From: Halichondria panicea
Taxonomy: Eukaryota; Porifera; Demospongiae; Suberitida; Halichondriidae
Assembly: GCF_963675165.1 (NCBI RefSeq)
Contig: NC_087381.1
Location: forward strand, 6,976,419 to 7,040,418
Length of the DNA: 64,000 nt
Reading direction: 5' to 3'
Shown piece after piece: positions 34,501-45,389 of this stretch (positions within the stretch are counted from its first letter, which is position 1; the number at the start of each line of letters is the position of its first letter). Under the pieces are notes generated by a model. The model worked only from the letters and a program-made list of their open reading frames with translations. It was not told where the DNA came from and ran no database searches. A program made the position numbers and the translations under genes.

Positions 34501-37500
34501 CCTTGGCTCGATTGTAGCCCACTGGAAAATCAATGTTTAAATAGCAGACGATCTCTAGTTGAAGCTGAAGAGCAAGATTTCATCCATTTTAAGCGGCCTA
34601 AAATCGAGGCAAGTAGACTCTATAAAGTTACCTCCAATTAGATGCGACCCTCTAAATATGCGACATCAGGGCTTAAATATAATTTTTCAACCTCCAAAAG
34701 AAGCGACCTCTGGCTTCGTAATTATAAAAAAGTGTCGCTTTAAGCTAGATGTGGCTATTATAAAACATTAGCCAATAATTGCTGTGATCCTAGTCCACAG
34801 TAGTGCACTAAAACCCTGTTCTCAAATGTTTCAGCATGCCTCCAGTCTGGTTTAGCTCCTGAGTTTCTGTGCTAGACAGTTAATTCAGTCATACATGATA
34901 TTCATCACTACATGCACTGTATTATATCACTCTTTTGGTTTATTTATAATCATGTCATGTCACCAGCCGAGGGTTTGCACTTTAGTGCTCTAGTTATGCC
35001 TCGAGGCGTAGCCGCACGAGGGATACGACTGTGTGTGTGTCTCTGTGTGTGTGTATTCCAGCTGTAACTGCTCAAATTGCTCAACGGTTGCAATGCGACG
35101 AAAACTAACAGCTTCTATAGGCTCTTAGCCACGTTCTCTTGGATTTTGATTCGTGGATTAGCAAACTAAAGCCTAAAACAGCTAGCTAGCATTAGTAGCC
35201 ATTTGTGAAATTGATCTCTTAATACAGGAATATTCCAATGATGTAATTGCCTGCAAACCAGTCTCCATACTCACTCAGGTGGAAAATTAGGTGGGAACAG
35301 GAGTATGAATGTATTCATAATTATACACTCCTGGTGGGAATTAGCTGCAAGACAAGGTATAGTATTGTAATATAATGTGTGTGTTGTACTGTGTTCTCAC
35401 TGAAGCTTTATAGTATTGGTGAGTACGTTCTGTGTTGTACCAAGGGCGTATTTAATAAAACACAAGTAGTCTATGTAGTACAGTACATGTATAGATTGTC
35501 TACAATTGCATGGAATAACTTCGTCATCGGTATTGACTACATTGAGCGATATAGATCTAGTGTATGTTATCAGCAACATTTTATCACTTGGGTTCGTTCA
35601 TGCACATGACCTTCACGTATCATAATTAACAGTTACATTAACTGTGCTATGAAAACAATACACTCACGAGGACAATGACACAGTGGCGGATCTAGAATTC
35701 TTGAAAGGGGGGTTCCAGGGTTCTGAGCGGATCAAGGACCTAAAAAAAAGGTCATACTTCTTCGAAACAGTGAGCATGCGCATTAACAGACCAAATTTTT
35801 CCTAAAAAAAAGGGTCATCACTTTTTATAAGCAGTCTGCATGCACTATACACACTGGAGAATTTTAACCTTCACAGTCACTGAAACTGCACAGACAAAGC
35901 TTCGCAGCACTAACAAGGACTAAAGGTAAGTGAGAAGTGCATGTGAAAGCTAGTAAGATAAGAACAACTTGCTAACGAGCCTCCCACTCACTTCTTTCTC
36001 AAAGGGGGGTTCAATTGAACCCAAAGAACCCCCTCTGGATCCGCCACTGATGACAATGATATAAACAGATAATTATAATCATTATCTATCTACATATTCA
36101 CCTACAACGTAATACATGCAAGAGACTGAGTCGAGTCGCAGCCAGTAGGCTACTGGCTGTGAGTGTAGCTATAGCTAGCGAGTTTAAGAGTATGTATGCA
36201 GTGGCATAGCCAGAGGGATTCAGAGGGTGCTCCAGCACCCCCTCTGGCCTCAGACTCTGCTCCACAAGTTCCTTTTACTAACTAGCTAAGCTAGCTAGCT
36301 AGCTGATATGAGATCGAGAGTACTAGTACTAGAGCTCTATTGTCACAACTCAAAACAATGCATTTTATAGGACATCTTCAATTGAAGATGTGGCTTAACC
36401 ACCAGTACCTCAAAGCAGCAGTATATATACCCTAATTTCTTTAGCCAGATTGTGTTAGAATCAATCTCAGAGCATGTAACAACAAAAATTTTCTGGGGGA
36501 GTGCCCCCAGACCCCCCCTGTTGGGGCGAATGCGCAGAGCGCACTGGTAATTTGAACAATCCATTCATCCAGCACCCCCCCTCTCAAATCCTGACTACAC
36601 CCCTGGTATGGTAAAGTCAAAACTAATATTATAACATTTAGTAAGAAGTATTAAGCTTATAGATCTACATACACAGTATACAGTGTGAAGGCATAATCTC
36701 AGTCATGGAATAATAATATCACTATTATCAGTACAGTTTGATCCCTAAAAACTACATTCCATTCAATACCAGATGTGTCATCCACCGCCAGAAACTTGTC
36801 AGAGACTGAGTGGCTATAGGTAACCATGGAATGACTGGACAAGAGCCAGGAGAAACAGAGCTTTCATGAGCTTCATGAGCTTGATAATCATGCACGGGAA
36901 GCGAAGCCATCGTTGAGTAATAAAATTGAAAGGTCAAAGTTTGGAATATTCCTGTATTTAGTCGCTTCGATCTCTTTGGACACACCCTTTAATTATTCCT
37001 GTGGATGTAATGCGCATTCGCGCTCATTCCCCACGTGTGAGAAAATAATATCTAAGATCCAGATCCAGATCCTCCTTGCAGAATCATCTTTTTCTTGAGG
37101 GCCTGGTAAGGCACAAAACACTACCATAATTACAACAACAATATGCATGTACACAAGTCTTTTAGAAAGCGAGCGAAAGCATAACATGGCGAGAGGCATT
37201 AGCAAGCGCACGCTTGCAACACTCGTTATTTTTAGTGATGGCATTAATTTGAGAATAGTAGCCCATGCTGTATGTTTTGATTTAGTTTCCTTTCATCAGT
37301 TGGTTGTTCACTTAAAATGTAAACCTTTGGGTAACTCCATAACTATATGGTTTCACGGTCGGAGCAGCAATCCACGCCACAGAGGCAAATTATTCCTGTC
37401 TTAGACTAGTTGACTAACCTCCGAATAAAGGACAGTTTGAGAGTTTTGTCCTCTGGTGGGAGGTTAATTCATATCGAAGACTGTTCCAGCGTGCATGTGT

Positions 37501-40500
37501 ACAATTGACTCCTTCACACTCACAAGAATTGCTTTGGAGAAGTGCTGCTGGAGCTCATGCCAACTCAACCTGCTTTCACCATCCACCACCAACCCATTAT
37601 TATATCTTGTTTGCGTGTTTCTTCCATATTATACTCTCACAATTTCAAGTAGAATTGCATAAGACACCCACCCAGAATGATGAGTTTGAGCAAGTAGCTA
37701 AATGTTCAAAGCAGTTTATAGTGAGTAGCTAGTTAGACCAAAGGTTAGACTTTATATACTCTTTGCTGGTACCAAGAGCAGAACTTGTCTTATAAATATC
37801 TCCAAACAATATCAATGCCTACATGATACCTTGCCTTCATACCTTGCCTTCATTGGTTTGCTGTTCCTTGTGTAGAGAATGTACTTGATATAGTACAACT
37901 ATCTAGAAATAATTTGTATGACCTACAATATGTTCATCACATCATTCGCAACGAATACTTCTCACGTATTCAGCGAAACTAACTTTCCCTACCATGTTAT
38001 TAATTTTCTAATGATTGTATTTTGTGTCACTCACTGTCTGTGGTAACTGCTATCAGTGAAATAGAACAATACTACAATTATAGCCACCTCGATATGAGGC
38101 CGTGGTATATATTTGATGGACGCATATAATTATATTCGAGTAAAATCTCACTGTTTGGGAAAATATACTTAGTCCCTTCTTGTGCCTATAAAGTTCTTAG
38201 AAAATGGTGAGTATATTTTCACGAGGGTACGATACATGGACCAATGCATGTGCTGTTAACTTTTTTCTAGTGTCCACAATTTACTTGTATTCACAGTTGC
38301 AGTAACTAAGGCTGGAGACACTCCTCTCTCCCTTGAGTGTTCCCGTGGTCACCTGGAGATGGTCAAGGCTCTCATCAACAAGCATGTTGATCCAAATAGT
38401 AAGTGTCTATCGGTGCTGTTACATTGTTGATGGTGGTCTTCCACAGAGCCAGTCAACAGTGCTGGTGACACCCCACTCTCTCTGGCCTGTGCTAATGGCC
38501 ACTTGGACACAGTCAAGTATCTTGTGAACCAGCATCATTGTGATCCTAAAAGTAAGCATTGGTGTATACATAATTATGGTACATTAATTGCTGCATCACT
38601 CAGTACACTCGTATACATGTACAGGTACAGTCAACAAGGCAGGTTACACCCCACTCTCTCTGGCCTACAAAAGTGGACACTGGGAAGTGGTCAAGTATCT
38701 CGCCATCACTCATCACTGTGATACAAAAAGTAAAGTTTGTTCATGGTTGTCAATGAATGACCTGTTGGTTTTATCGCACTATTAAATTGCATTTTATTAT
38801 TGATACCGTAGCTGTAAGTTTGGCTCTATTATTGGCAGTTTTTAATGCTGCAGGTATAATTATTATAAGTGCAAATGATGTACTGGGACTGACTATCAAG
38901 CTAATTGCATGCTATTGGTAAACTTTAATCCATGATTCATCAATCGCCAAGTTTACCCGCTATAAGTTATAGCCTATAGCATGATATGTATACTATGGGA
39001 TAGATTGCCCTTTTCTGGATCTCAGTCAAGACACTAGATAAACTTATTAATCCGAGGCGCGTAGGCGGCCACGGTTACAGTAGTCTGTCTGTGTGTCTGT
39101 GTGTCTGTGTGTCCATGTGTATGTCTGTCGCTCAGTTTGGCTTACCTTGTGATTTAGGCATCACAATTTCTACGTAGGGAAACTTGTAGTAAGGCTTAAA
39201 ATTTGGCAGATTTTGCAAAGAAGTCTTTGTTTCGCAGAAAAGACGAGCTAAACCTAAGAAGCTTATATACTACTAAACGCGGCTATTATTTAAAACATTA
39301 GTTACCGTAAGACCTCGATTTAAGGTGACCCTCCAAATATGCTACACCCATGAGCTTCAACAATTTTTTGACCTCTAAAAGTGAATGACAGCTGCGTTGA
39401 CAATTATTTTTTTATGTCGCGTTTTAAATAGAGGTAAATATAGCCACTCCCTAGCCTCAATTGTAGTCCACTGGAAAATCAGTGTTTTTGAGCGGCCTAA
39501 AATCGAGGCAAGTAGACTCTATAAAGTTACTTCCAATTAGATGTGACCCTCTAAATATGCGACATCAGGGCCTCAATATAATTGTTCAACCTCCAAAAGA
39601 AGCGACCTCTGGCTTCGTAATTATTAAAAAGTGTCGCTTTAAATCAAGATCTTACAGTAGCCCAGCTAGATGAGGCTATTATTCGAAACATAAGCCAATA
39701 ATTACTGTTGGCTTTGTGTGTTTGTGGAAAAGGGTTGATACAATAGAAAGCTAGAAAATTGTGTCTGGTTTGTCTCTGTTAGCTGACTCTGGGATCCTAC
39801 TCAAGGAGCCATACTTCTCTGCATGAGACTCCAGGCTTCTTTGCTGTGATCCTAGTCCACAGTGCATATATCTATCTATGAACCACTAAAACCCTGTTCT
39901 CAAATATTTCAGCATGCCTCCTAATCTGGTTTAGCTCCTGAGTTGCTGTGCTAGACAGTTAAGTCATACATGATATTCATCACTACATGCACTGTATTAT
40001 ATCACTGTTCTGGTATTTTTATAATCATGTCACCAGCCGAGGGTTTGCACTTTAGTGCTCTAGTTATTTTTTTAGTGATTTGTGTGAATATTCTCTAACT
40101 GTATTCCGTGGTAAAGTTGTAATCCATGTCACGAACATTAATTTGAGAATAGTAGCCCATGCTGTAAATATTTGATGTTTTGATTTAGTTTCCTTTCATC
40201 AGTTGGTTGTCCACTTAAAATGTAAACCTTTGGGTAACTCCGTAACTATATGGTTTCACGGTCGGAGCAGCAATCCACGCCACAGAGGCAAATTATTCCT
40301 GTCTTAGACTAGTTGACTAACCTCCGAATAAAGGACAGTTTGAGAGTTTTGTCCTCTGGTGGGAGGTTAATTCATATCAAAGACTGTTCCAGCGTGCATG
40401 TGTACAATTGACTCCTTCACACTCACAAGAATTGCTTTGGAGAAGTGCTGCTGGAGCTCAAGCCAACTAAACCTGCTTTCACCATCCACCACCAACCCAT

Positions 40501-43500
40501 ATATCTTGTTTGTGTGTTTCTTCCATTTATACTCTCACAATTTCAAGTAGAAATGCATAAGACACCCACCCAGAATGATGAGTTTGAGCAAGTAGCTAAA
40601 TGTTCGAAAGCAGTTTAGTGAGTAGCTAGTTAGACCAAAGGTTAGACTCTACTCTTTGCTATAGTATACCAAGAGCAGAACTTGTCTTCAAACAATATCA
40701 ATTGTCTACAGGATACCTTGCCTTCATTGGTTTTCTGTTTCTTGTGTATAGAGAATGTATACTTGATATAATACAACTCTCTAGAAATAATTTGTATGAC
40801 CTATACAATGTGTCCATCACATCATGAGCAACGAATACTTCTCACATATTCAGCAAAACTAACTTTCCCTATACCATGTTATTAATTTTCTAATGATGGT
40901 ATTTTGTGTCACCTACTGTCTGTTGTAACTGCTATCAGTGAAATAGAACACTACATTATTATACTATAATTATAGCCACCTCGATATGAGGCCGTGGTAT
41001 ATATATTTGAGTAAAATATCACTGTTTGGGAAAATACGCTTAGTCCCTTCTTGTGCCTATACAGTTCTTAGAGAAAATGGTGGGAGTATTTTCACGAGGG
41101 TACAATACATAAACCAACGCATGTGCAGTTAACTTTTTTCTAGTATCCATAATTTGCTTGTATCCACAGTGGCAGTGAATGAGGCTGGAGACACTCCTCT
41201 TTCCAGTGCGTGTTACCGTGGTGACCTGGAGATGGTCAAAGCAAGTATCATCAGCAAGCATGTTGATCCAAATAGTAAGTGTTTATCAGTGCTGTTACGT
41301 TGTTGATGGTGGTCTTCCACAGAGCTAGTCAACAAGGCTGGTGACACCCCACTCTCTCTGGCTTACAAAAGTGGACACTGGGAAGTGGTCAAGTATCTCG
41401 CCATCACTCATCACTGTGATACAAAAAGTAAAGTTTGTTCATGGTTGTCTATGAATGACCTGTTGGTTTTATCGCACTATTAAATTGCATTTTATTATTG
41501 ATACCGTAGCTGTAAGTTTGGCTCTATTATTGGAAGTTTTTAATGCTGCAGGCATAATTATTATAAGTGAAAATGATGTACTGGGACTGGCTATCAAGCT
41601 AATTGCATGCCATTGGTAATTTTTAATCCATGATTCGCCAATCACCAAGTTTACCCGCTATAAGTTATAGCCTATAGCATGATATACATATACTATGGGA
41701 CAGATTGAGGATTGAGGAAAAGTTCCCCTTTTCTGGATCACAGTCTAGACACTAGATAAAGTTATTAACCCGAGTATCATCATTTATGTTGGAAGTTTGC
41801 ATTGTATAAATGAAGTTTATATATAAACATTACGAAGTGACAATCCTATAGCCGTCTCGAGTATAACGGACGTTACTAAATTCATTCCTTGCTATTACGT
41901 CTAGTTATAATGAGTGCACCCAATACCCAATACCTGAGTCTGTTGTGGTTGGGTAGAAATGTAATTATATAATTATAGACTGTGTGCATGTATAGTTATA
42001 TAGTTGTTTATACTAACATTTACCATGCATCACTAACTTCTGGTACTATTTTAGGTTTTCTATTACTAGCCGTAAAGCATGACGATGATTCAAAAGTGGA
42101 GTTTTTATTGGCAGAATGCCACAGTGATCCGAATGTGACCGACAAAAAAGGCAAGACACCTCTCGATTTGGCCAACGACCCTAAGATCATAAAGCTACTC
42201 TTGAAACACGGAGTCAAGGCTGCCAATGTCTACAAGGAACACAGCAAGCTCATCGGAAAGCTCTCCTCCGAGCGACCCCCACACCTTCCTCTGTCTGTGC
42301 TCATCATTGGTGATGGTGGCGTGGGGAAGAGCACTCTGTTGAAGTCCTTTCTGAGCCCAAAAAGGTTTTGGTCTAAACTACAGAAGGAAAAACCTGTAGG
42401 CGGTGTCGATGCAAAGACAGTGGGTATCATTCCATACGAAATATACACGAAAGAGTTTGGGAGAATCATCTATTTTGATTTTGCTGGCCAGAAAGAGTTT
42501 TACACGAGCCACTGTGCCATTCTGGAGAATGCTGTTCAAACCTCACCACCCATCATTATCCTCTGTGCTAATCTTGTAGAAAGTGAGCAGGCGATTATTG
42601 ATTCCATGTATCGTTGGTTGACCCTCGTCCAAAACCAGTGCACCAATCTGAAAGGTAAAGCACACGTGATAGTAGTTGGTAGCCATGCCGACCAGGTGAA
42701 GGAAAAGGGAGAAGATCCACAAGCCAAAGAGAGCATCTTTGCCCCCATTATCAAGCAATTCCCAAAGTTTGAGTTCAAAGAGTTCATTCCAATGGATTGC
42801 CGCTTTGCTGATTCGAATGATATGACAAAAGCAAGAAAACAGATTCAGAAAAGCTCTGCTATTCTCCGCTCTCCAGAAACCATCAGCCTGAATGCTCACA
42901 CTTTTTACATTTATCTTGCCGAAAGCTTCAAAGACGACCTTGCATTGTCATTGGGAAATGTCTACGAAAGAATTAAGAGCGATCTTAACGAGGATCTGTC
43001 AAAACGCACTCAAGATATTCTTTCTTTCATACCCAGCACCGTCCCTCACCTTGTAGAGATCTGTGACCAGCTGCATAAAAGAGGTCTCCTCTTGTTTCTC
43101 CGCAATGACAGCTCTCCAGAGAAGTCTTTCTTAGTGATTGACCAAGCAACACTTCTGTCCAGAGTCACTGGGACCGTGTTTGCTCCTGAAAGTTTCCGCC
43201 AGCACTGCAAACTAGCTTCAAGTACTGGAGTGGTGCCTTTGTCGAAATTCAGAAAAGAATTCGAAGGCTTCGACACGGAGATGCTGATTGCCTACATGTC
43301 ACATTTAGAGCTGTGCTTCGAAATTATAGACATCCAAGTCTTGGATTTCATTTCGAAGGAGATTGCTTCTTCCACTGACAGAGATTCTTCTGTTCCTGAG
43401 TCTGACACTCGATACCTCTTCTTTCCAGGGCTCATTCGAATCGAAACTCCTGAGCAAGCTTGGAAAGACGCTCAAAGCATCAAGTACCACTTTGGTTGGA

Positions 43501-45389
43501 TACTTGAAACCTCTCAAGATACCGAGTTTTTCGATCCTCGCTGCCTTCAGGTCCTCATTCTGAGGATAGTGTTCACGTTCCGCCTTGCCCCTGCTAGCAA
43601 AATATTGCACAATGTCCCTTCCCTACAAAGATTCTGCTCTGTGTGGAAGAATGGGATCTACTGGTGCAACGATGATGGGATCACCGCACACCTTGAGCTT
43701 GCTGAAAATGGCCGATCTCTTGTTCTGAAAATGCGCTCAGACACAGTTAGACCTGAAGGTTTTATTCATCGCTCCAGAATTGTGAGCACAATCCGTGAGA
43801 CTGTTGAATGTTTTGGCCGCAATGTGAATGTGATTGAATCAGTGATTGATCCAGATGAAGTTGTCAAGCATCCTCTGAAAAATCCCTCTGACCTCCCATT
43901 GGTCAACATCAAAGATATTGCAGCAGCTGTCTCCTCTAACAGAGGCACAATAAAATCAACACAACAAGTTGCCTTTGCCTTCAAGCATCTCTTACAGTTT
44001 GAGCCGTACGCTGGCCTGGATCAAACCACCATACAGTGTATCCACAGTGACAAGAATGCCAAGAAAGATGAGAAAATCTCCACAGCTTTCATTTCATATT
44101 TTTCCAGCCAAATTTCTGACCCTGACAGTGAAGAACAGGATCAAGTAGTTCGAAACAGTCGCATGTACAGAAGAATTCTGAGCCCTTCCATTGCCAAAAT
44201 TCCGCTAGTTAGTCCCAGACAGGAGGTGGTCCAGGCCCTTGAGATGTGGAGGAGTGAGACTGAGGGAACTTACAGCTGTCTGAGGGAGACTCTCAACAAG
44301 TACAGCGTCTTCACTGGGAGAAACCCTCTGGTGAGTGGAACTCATTTTCTCGTGTATATTTATAATTATAGTTTGTATGTGTATATTTGTAGTTAATATA
44401 CACATTACTTGATCTAATGCATGCAGGACCTAGCGGGTGTGGCTCACAGCGAGGTTGATCTCTCTGTATTCCCAGAACCTCCTGCTACAGATAATACAGG
44501 TTTGTATGTTTTCATTTACAAGTTGTGACCTCATGGTTCATCACCACATGTAGGAGAAGACTTGCTCCCACTAGATAAAGTGAAGAATGCAGTCATTGCA
44601 ATCACTGCTGACTGGTACAGTCTGGCAATACAGCTGGATATTGGCTACAAAACTAGAAAGGTAGAAATGTGACAATCATGTAATGCATGAGCGAATATTC
44701 ATTACTTAGACATTGTTGTCATGTCCAGGTCATTGAGCGTGACCACCCATCGGCAGAAGCTGGGTTCCATGCCATGTTGCAGCACTGGGTGAGGAGACCC
44801 TCCCCTCCTCCCTCCTGGTCGGCCCTCATTAGAGCACTAAAGTGCCTCGTCATCAATCGAGCAGGATGTGTTGGGAGTATCTAGAGATGGTGAATCATCC
44901 ATTCCCTCTCAGGATCAGCAAAACTTATTTGTCCAAAAAGGTTTGTACATAAATATAGCATTGATTTCAGCTTGACTTGCTTGCTACAGAGCCACTCAGT
45001 GTGGACCAGCACTTGAAGGTGGTGAGAGAGACCACCTGGGAAGCAAGAGCCAAATGGAAGTGTCTGGGAGAACAGTTGGGAGTTACGATGGGGAAATTAG
45101 ATGTGAGGATTTTCCTTCAAAAAGTCCCTAATGTGCTCTATATAATTTTGTCGGTTAGACTATTGAGTAAGTATAAGTTGATCATGTTGTGATTTTCTTC
45201 CCACAGGAGATTCAGCACAACCATCCTCATGTAGCTGGAGCTTGTTTAACTGGCATGCTGGAGCACTGGTTGACCCAGACCGACCCTCCCCCCTCCTGGT
45301 CCGCTCTCGTTGAGGCTCTCAGATCTCCTGCTCTTGGTCGGGGGGACATTGCCAGTGAGATTGAGACTAGGATCACTACCACACCATAG
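25562..45389 (+). CDS. Ankyrin - Death - ankyrin array - ROC-COR GTPase - Death - Death protein (Roco family; 24 exons, 1,711 aa)
   Basis: Predicted cytoplasmic Roco-type receptor/adaptor. Exons: 25562-25892, 26458-26559, 27384-27632, 28437-28529; cluster A 29218-29319, 29368-29472, 29540-29644, 29712-29816; B 32999-33100, 33149-33253, 33325-33429, 33495-33599, 33668-33772; C 38297-38398, 38447-38551, 38625-38729; D 41170-41274, 41323-41427; then 42055-44330, 44427-44499, 44554-44660, 44729-44876, 44990-45102, 45207-45389. The total of 5,136 nt is divisible by three. Residues 1-144: ankyrin repeats (GWTPLHRACANNNLRIAELL). 145-227: Death domain (CDQWLQLGVHLGL, MQWKDIVEAL). 228-745: ankyrin array. 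About 825-960: ROC with P-loop GDGGVGKST, switch II DFAGQ and G4 GSHAD. About 1050-1400: COR. About 1529-1610 and 1620-1705: two more Death domains, each with PPPSWSAL. No kinase or LRRs. Exon 16 of the in-frame H exon (44876) could alternatively read on to a TAG. Domains are certain; an immune/cell-death role is inference. Confidence 0.93.
26890..27302. mobile_element. Inverted-terminus insertion present only in locus copy 1 (intron 2)
   Basis: Left end AGGTTAGCCTCGATTCCAGG, right end GGCCTTGTGAAGGAGGCTAG followed by CCTCAGG. These are imperfect inverted termini around AGCCTC..AGGCC. The matching place in copy 2 (about 50597) reads straight through, CCTCAGGGACTT, so this is an insertion or a deletion product. 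CCTCAG occurs at both borders. Confidence 0.6.
27722..28344. mobile_element. Foldback element, locus copy 1 (intron 3)
   Basis: Starts TAGAGTAAACAACCGATTAT and ends GATAATCGTTTGTTTACTCT plus A. Inside, long arms pair: ACAGCAGCTCAGAGCACTAA with the later TTAGTGGTTTGAGCCGCTGT, and CATAGCCACGATTTTTCGAA with a matching TTTGTGGCTATG. The same element is at 51045-51818 in copy 2, where the centre is also palindromic. Confidence 0.75.
28434..28532 (+). CDS. Exon 4: single degenerate ankyrin repeat after the Death domain
   Basis: Exon 28437-28529 encodes GESALSVSAFYGWLDCVKRL followed by VETVGLNPK, an ankyrin helix-turn-helix with phase 1 on both sides. Acceptor ctgcag, donor gtgaaa. The conserved sequence right after the donor, shared with copy 2, would read on in frame but ends in stop codons. 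Confidence 0.85.
28934..29199. mobile_element. MITE with CAGTGGCGTAG termini and 5-bp target duplication
   Basis: Ends CAGTGGCGTAGGCAGAGG and CCTGGCTACGCCACTG, flanked by ATTTG at 28929-28933 and 29200-29204. The paralogous place before cluster B (32980-32990) reads CACAATTTGCTTGTATCC with no insert, an empty site that proves the borders. 266 bp, non-coding. Confidence 0.9.
29218..29816 (+). CDS. Ankyrin exon cluster A (4 exons)
   Basis: 29218-29319, 29368-29472, 29540-29644, 29712-29816. Type 1 exon: VAVNQAGDTPLSLECSRGDL. Type 2: KPVN.. and STVN.., reading AGDTPLSLACANGHLDTVKY. Last type: AGDTPLSLAYKSGHWEVVKY. Introns are 48, 67 and 67 bp. All boundaries are phase 1, so any exon can be gained or skipped without frame loss. 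Confidence 0.95.
30394..31616. mobile_element. TACCGTAAG inverted-repeat element, unit A (interrupted by the 30503 insertion)
   Basis: Left end TACCGTAAGACCTCGATTTA, right end TTTAAACCGAGATCTTACAGTA. Equivalent elements are in every long ankyrin-array intron: 34354-34741 (right end eroded), 39303-39659, 56486-56892 and 61802-63284. The ends, with CTCGATTTAA next to a TACCGTAAG terminus, look like a TA-target mariner/Tigger-type MITE. The copies arose by unit duplication, not separate insertion. Confidence 0.7.
30503..31385. mobile_element. 883-bp insertion with CTAA target duplication, unit A intron
   Basis: The other units read GTCGCGTTCTAAATAGAGG without interruption. Here CTAA is present at both borders (30499-30502 and 31386-31389). 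Inside, at 30509-30670, is a nested MITE with perfect termini TTTAGAACACACCTAGCCAA/TTGGCTAGGTGTGTTCTAAA and an inner palindrome. No transposase is visible. Confidence 0.75.
32999..33772 (+). CDS. Ankyrin exon cluster B (5 exons)
   Basis: 32999-33100, 33149-33253, 33325-33429, 33495-33599, 33668-33772. It has one more ANGHLDTVKY-type exon than cluster A. Introns are 48, 71, 65 and 68 bp, nearly identical in sequence. The second exon has GlyGlyThr in place of GlyAspThr. Confidence 0.95.
35681..36049. mobile_element. MITE with CAGTGGCGGATC termini and ATGACA duplication
   Basis: Ends CAGTGGCGGATCTAGA and TCTGGATCCGCCACTG, flanked by ATGACA on both sides. The orthologous copy is at 57981-58347 with the same flanks. 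A lone right-end fragment of this type lies at 54053-54069. Confidence 0.85.
36199..36605. mobile_element. MITE with CAGTGGCATAGCC-type termini and GTATG duplication
   Basis: Left end CAGTGGCATAGCCAGAGG, right end TCCTGACTACACCCCTG, GTATG at 36194-36198 and 36606-36610. Absent from the matching insertion in locus copy 2 (58480-58500). Same family as 28934-29199 by termini and 5-bp target size. Confidence 0.75.
38297..38729 (+). CDS. Ankyrin exon cluster C (3 exons)
   Basis: 38297-38398, 38447-38551, 38625-38729. One ANGHLDTVKY exon only. The last exon carries AGYTPLSLAYKSGHWEVVKY (Tyr for Asp in the GDTPL core). The first exon reads VAVTKAGDTPL. Confidence 0.95.
41170..41427 (+). CDS. Ankyrin exon cluster D (2 exons, contracted)
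   Basis: 41170-41274 and 41323-41427. The first exon is diverged (SSACYRGDLEMVKASIISKH) with one extra codon. The second joins the acceptor and start of a type-2 exon (AG CTA GTC AAC) to the SGHWEVVKY body of the last exon type, as if the middle repeats had been deleted. Confidence 0.93.
42055..44330 (+). CDS. Large ROC-COR exon of the Roco gene (759 residues)
   Basis: One 2,276-nt exon. It opens with two last ankyrin-like repeats (KKGKTPLDLANDPKIIKLLL). ROC GTPase: P-loop at 42309-42335 (GDGGVGKST), switch I Thr in DAKTVGI, switch II DFAGQKEF at 42477 on, G4 in VVGSHADQV (S-H-x-D, the Roco variant of N/TKxD). The COR domain follows with LLLFLRNDSSPEKSFLVIDQ and RKEFEGFDTEMLIAYMSHLE. The lack of introns contrasts with the rest of the gene. 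All nucleotide-binding residues are present, so GTP binding is expected. Confidence 0.95.
44554..45389 (+). CDS. C-terminal tandem Death domains (exons 21-24)
   Basis: Death 2: ADWYSLAIQLDIGYKTRK + VIERDHPSAEAGFHAMLQHW, then PPPSWSALIRAL. Death 3: ARAKWKCLGEQLGVTMGKLD + EIQHNHPHVAGACLTGMLEH, then PPPSWSALVEAL and stop at 45387. Both split at the same helix boundary in phase 0, so they arose by duplicating a two-exon unit. A short exon before them (44427-44499) is a linker. Confidence 0.88.

Larger units (their letters stand above)
34998..37225. mobile_element. 2.2-kb composite insertion with TTAT target duplication, unit B intron
   Basis: TTAT at 34994-34997 and 37226-37229. The uninterrupted site reads CTCTAGTTATTTTTAGTGAT (31861 on, and at 63517). 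The left end is GCCTCGAGGCGTAGCCGCAC, the right end CGCTTGCAACACTCG. It contains two nested MITEs (35681-36049, 36199-36605) and no recognisable transposase. The same insertion is at 57308-59700, so it predates the locus duplication or was carried by conversion. Confidence 0.8.

Noticed and set aside
34998-37225. Insertion as an autonomous transposon
   Set aside because: No open frame inside resembles a transposase or reverse transcriptase on either strand.
42020-44405. Several antisense ORFs of 60-118 codons under the ROC-COR exon
   Set aside because: Shadows of a strongly supported plus-strand coding exon with no recognisable motifs.
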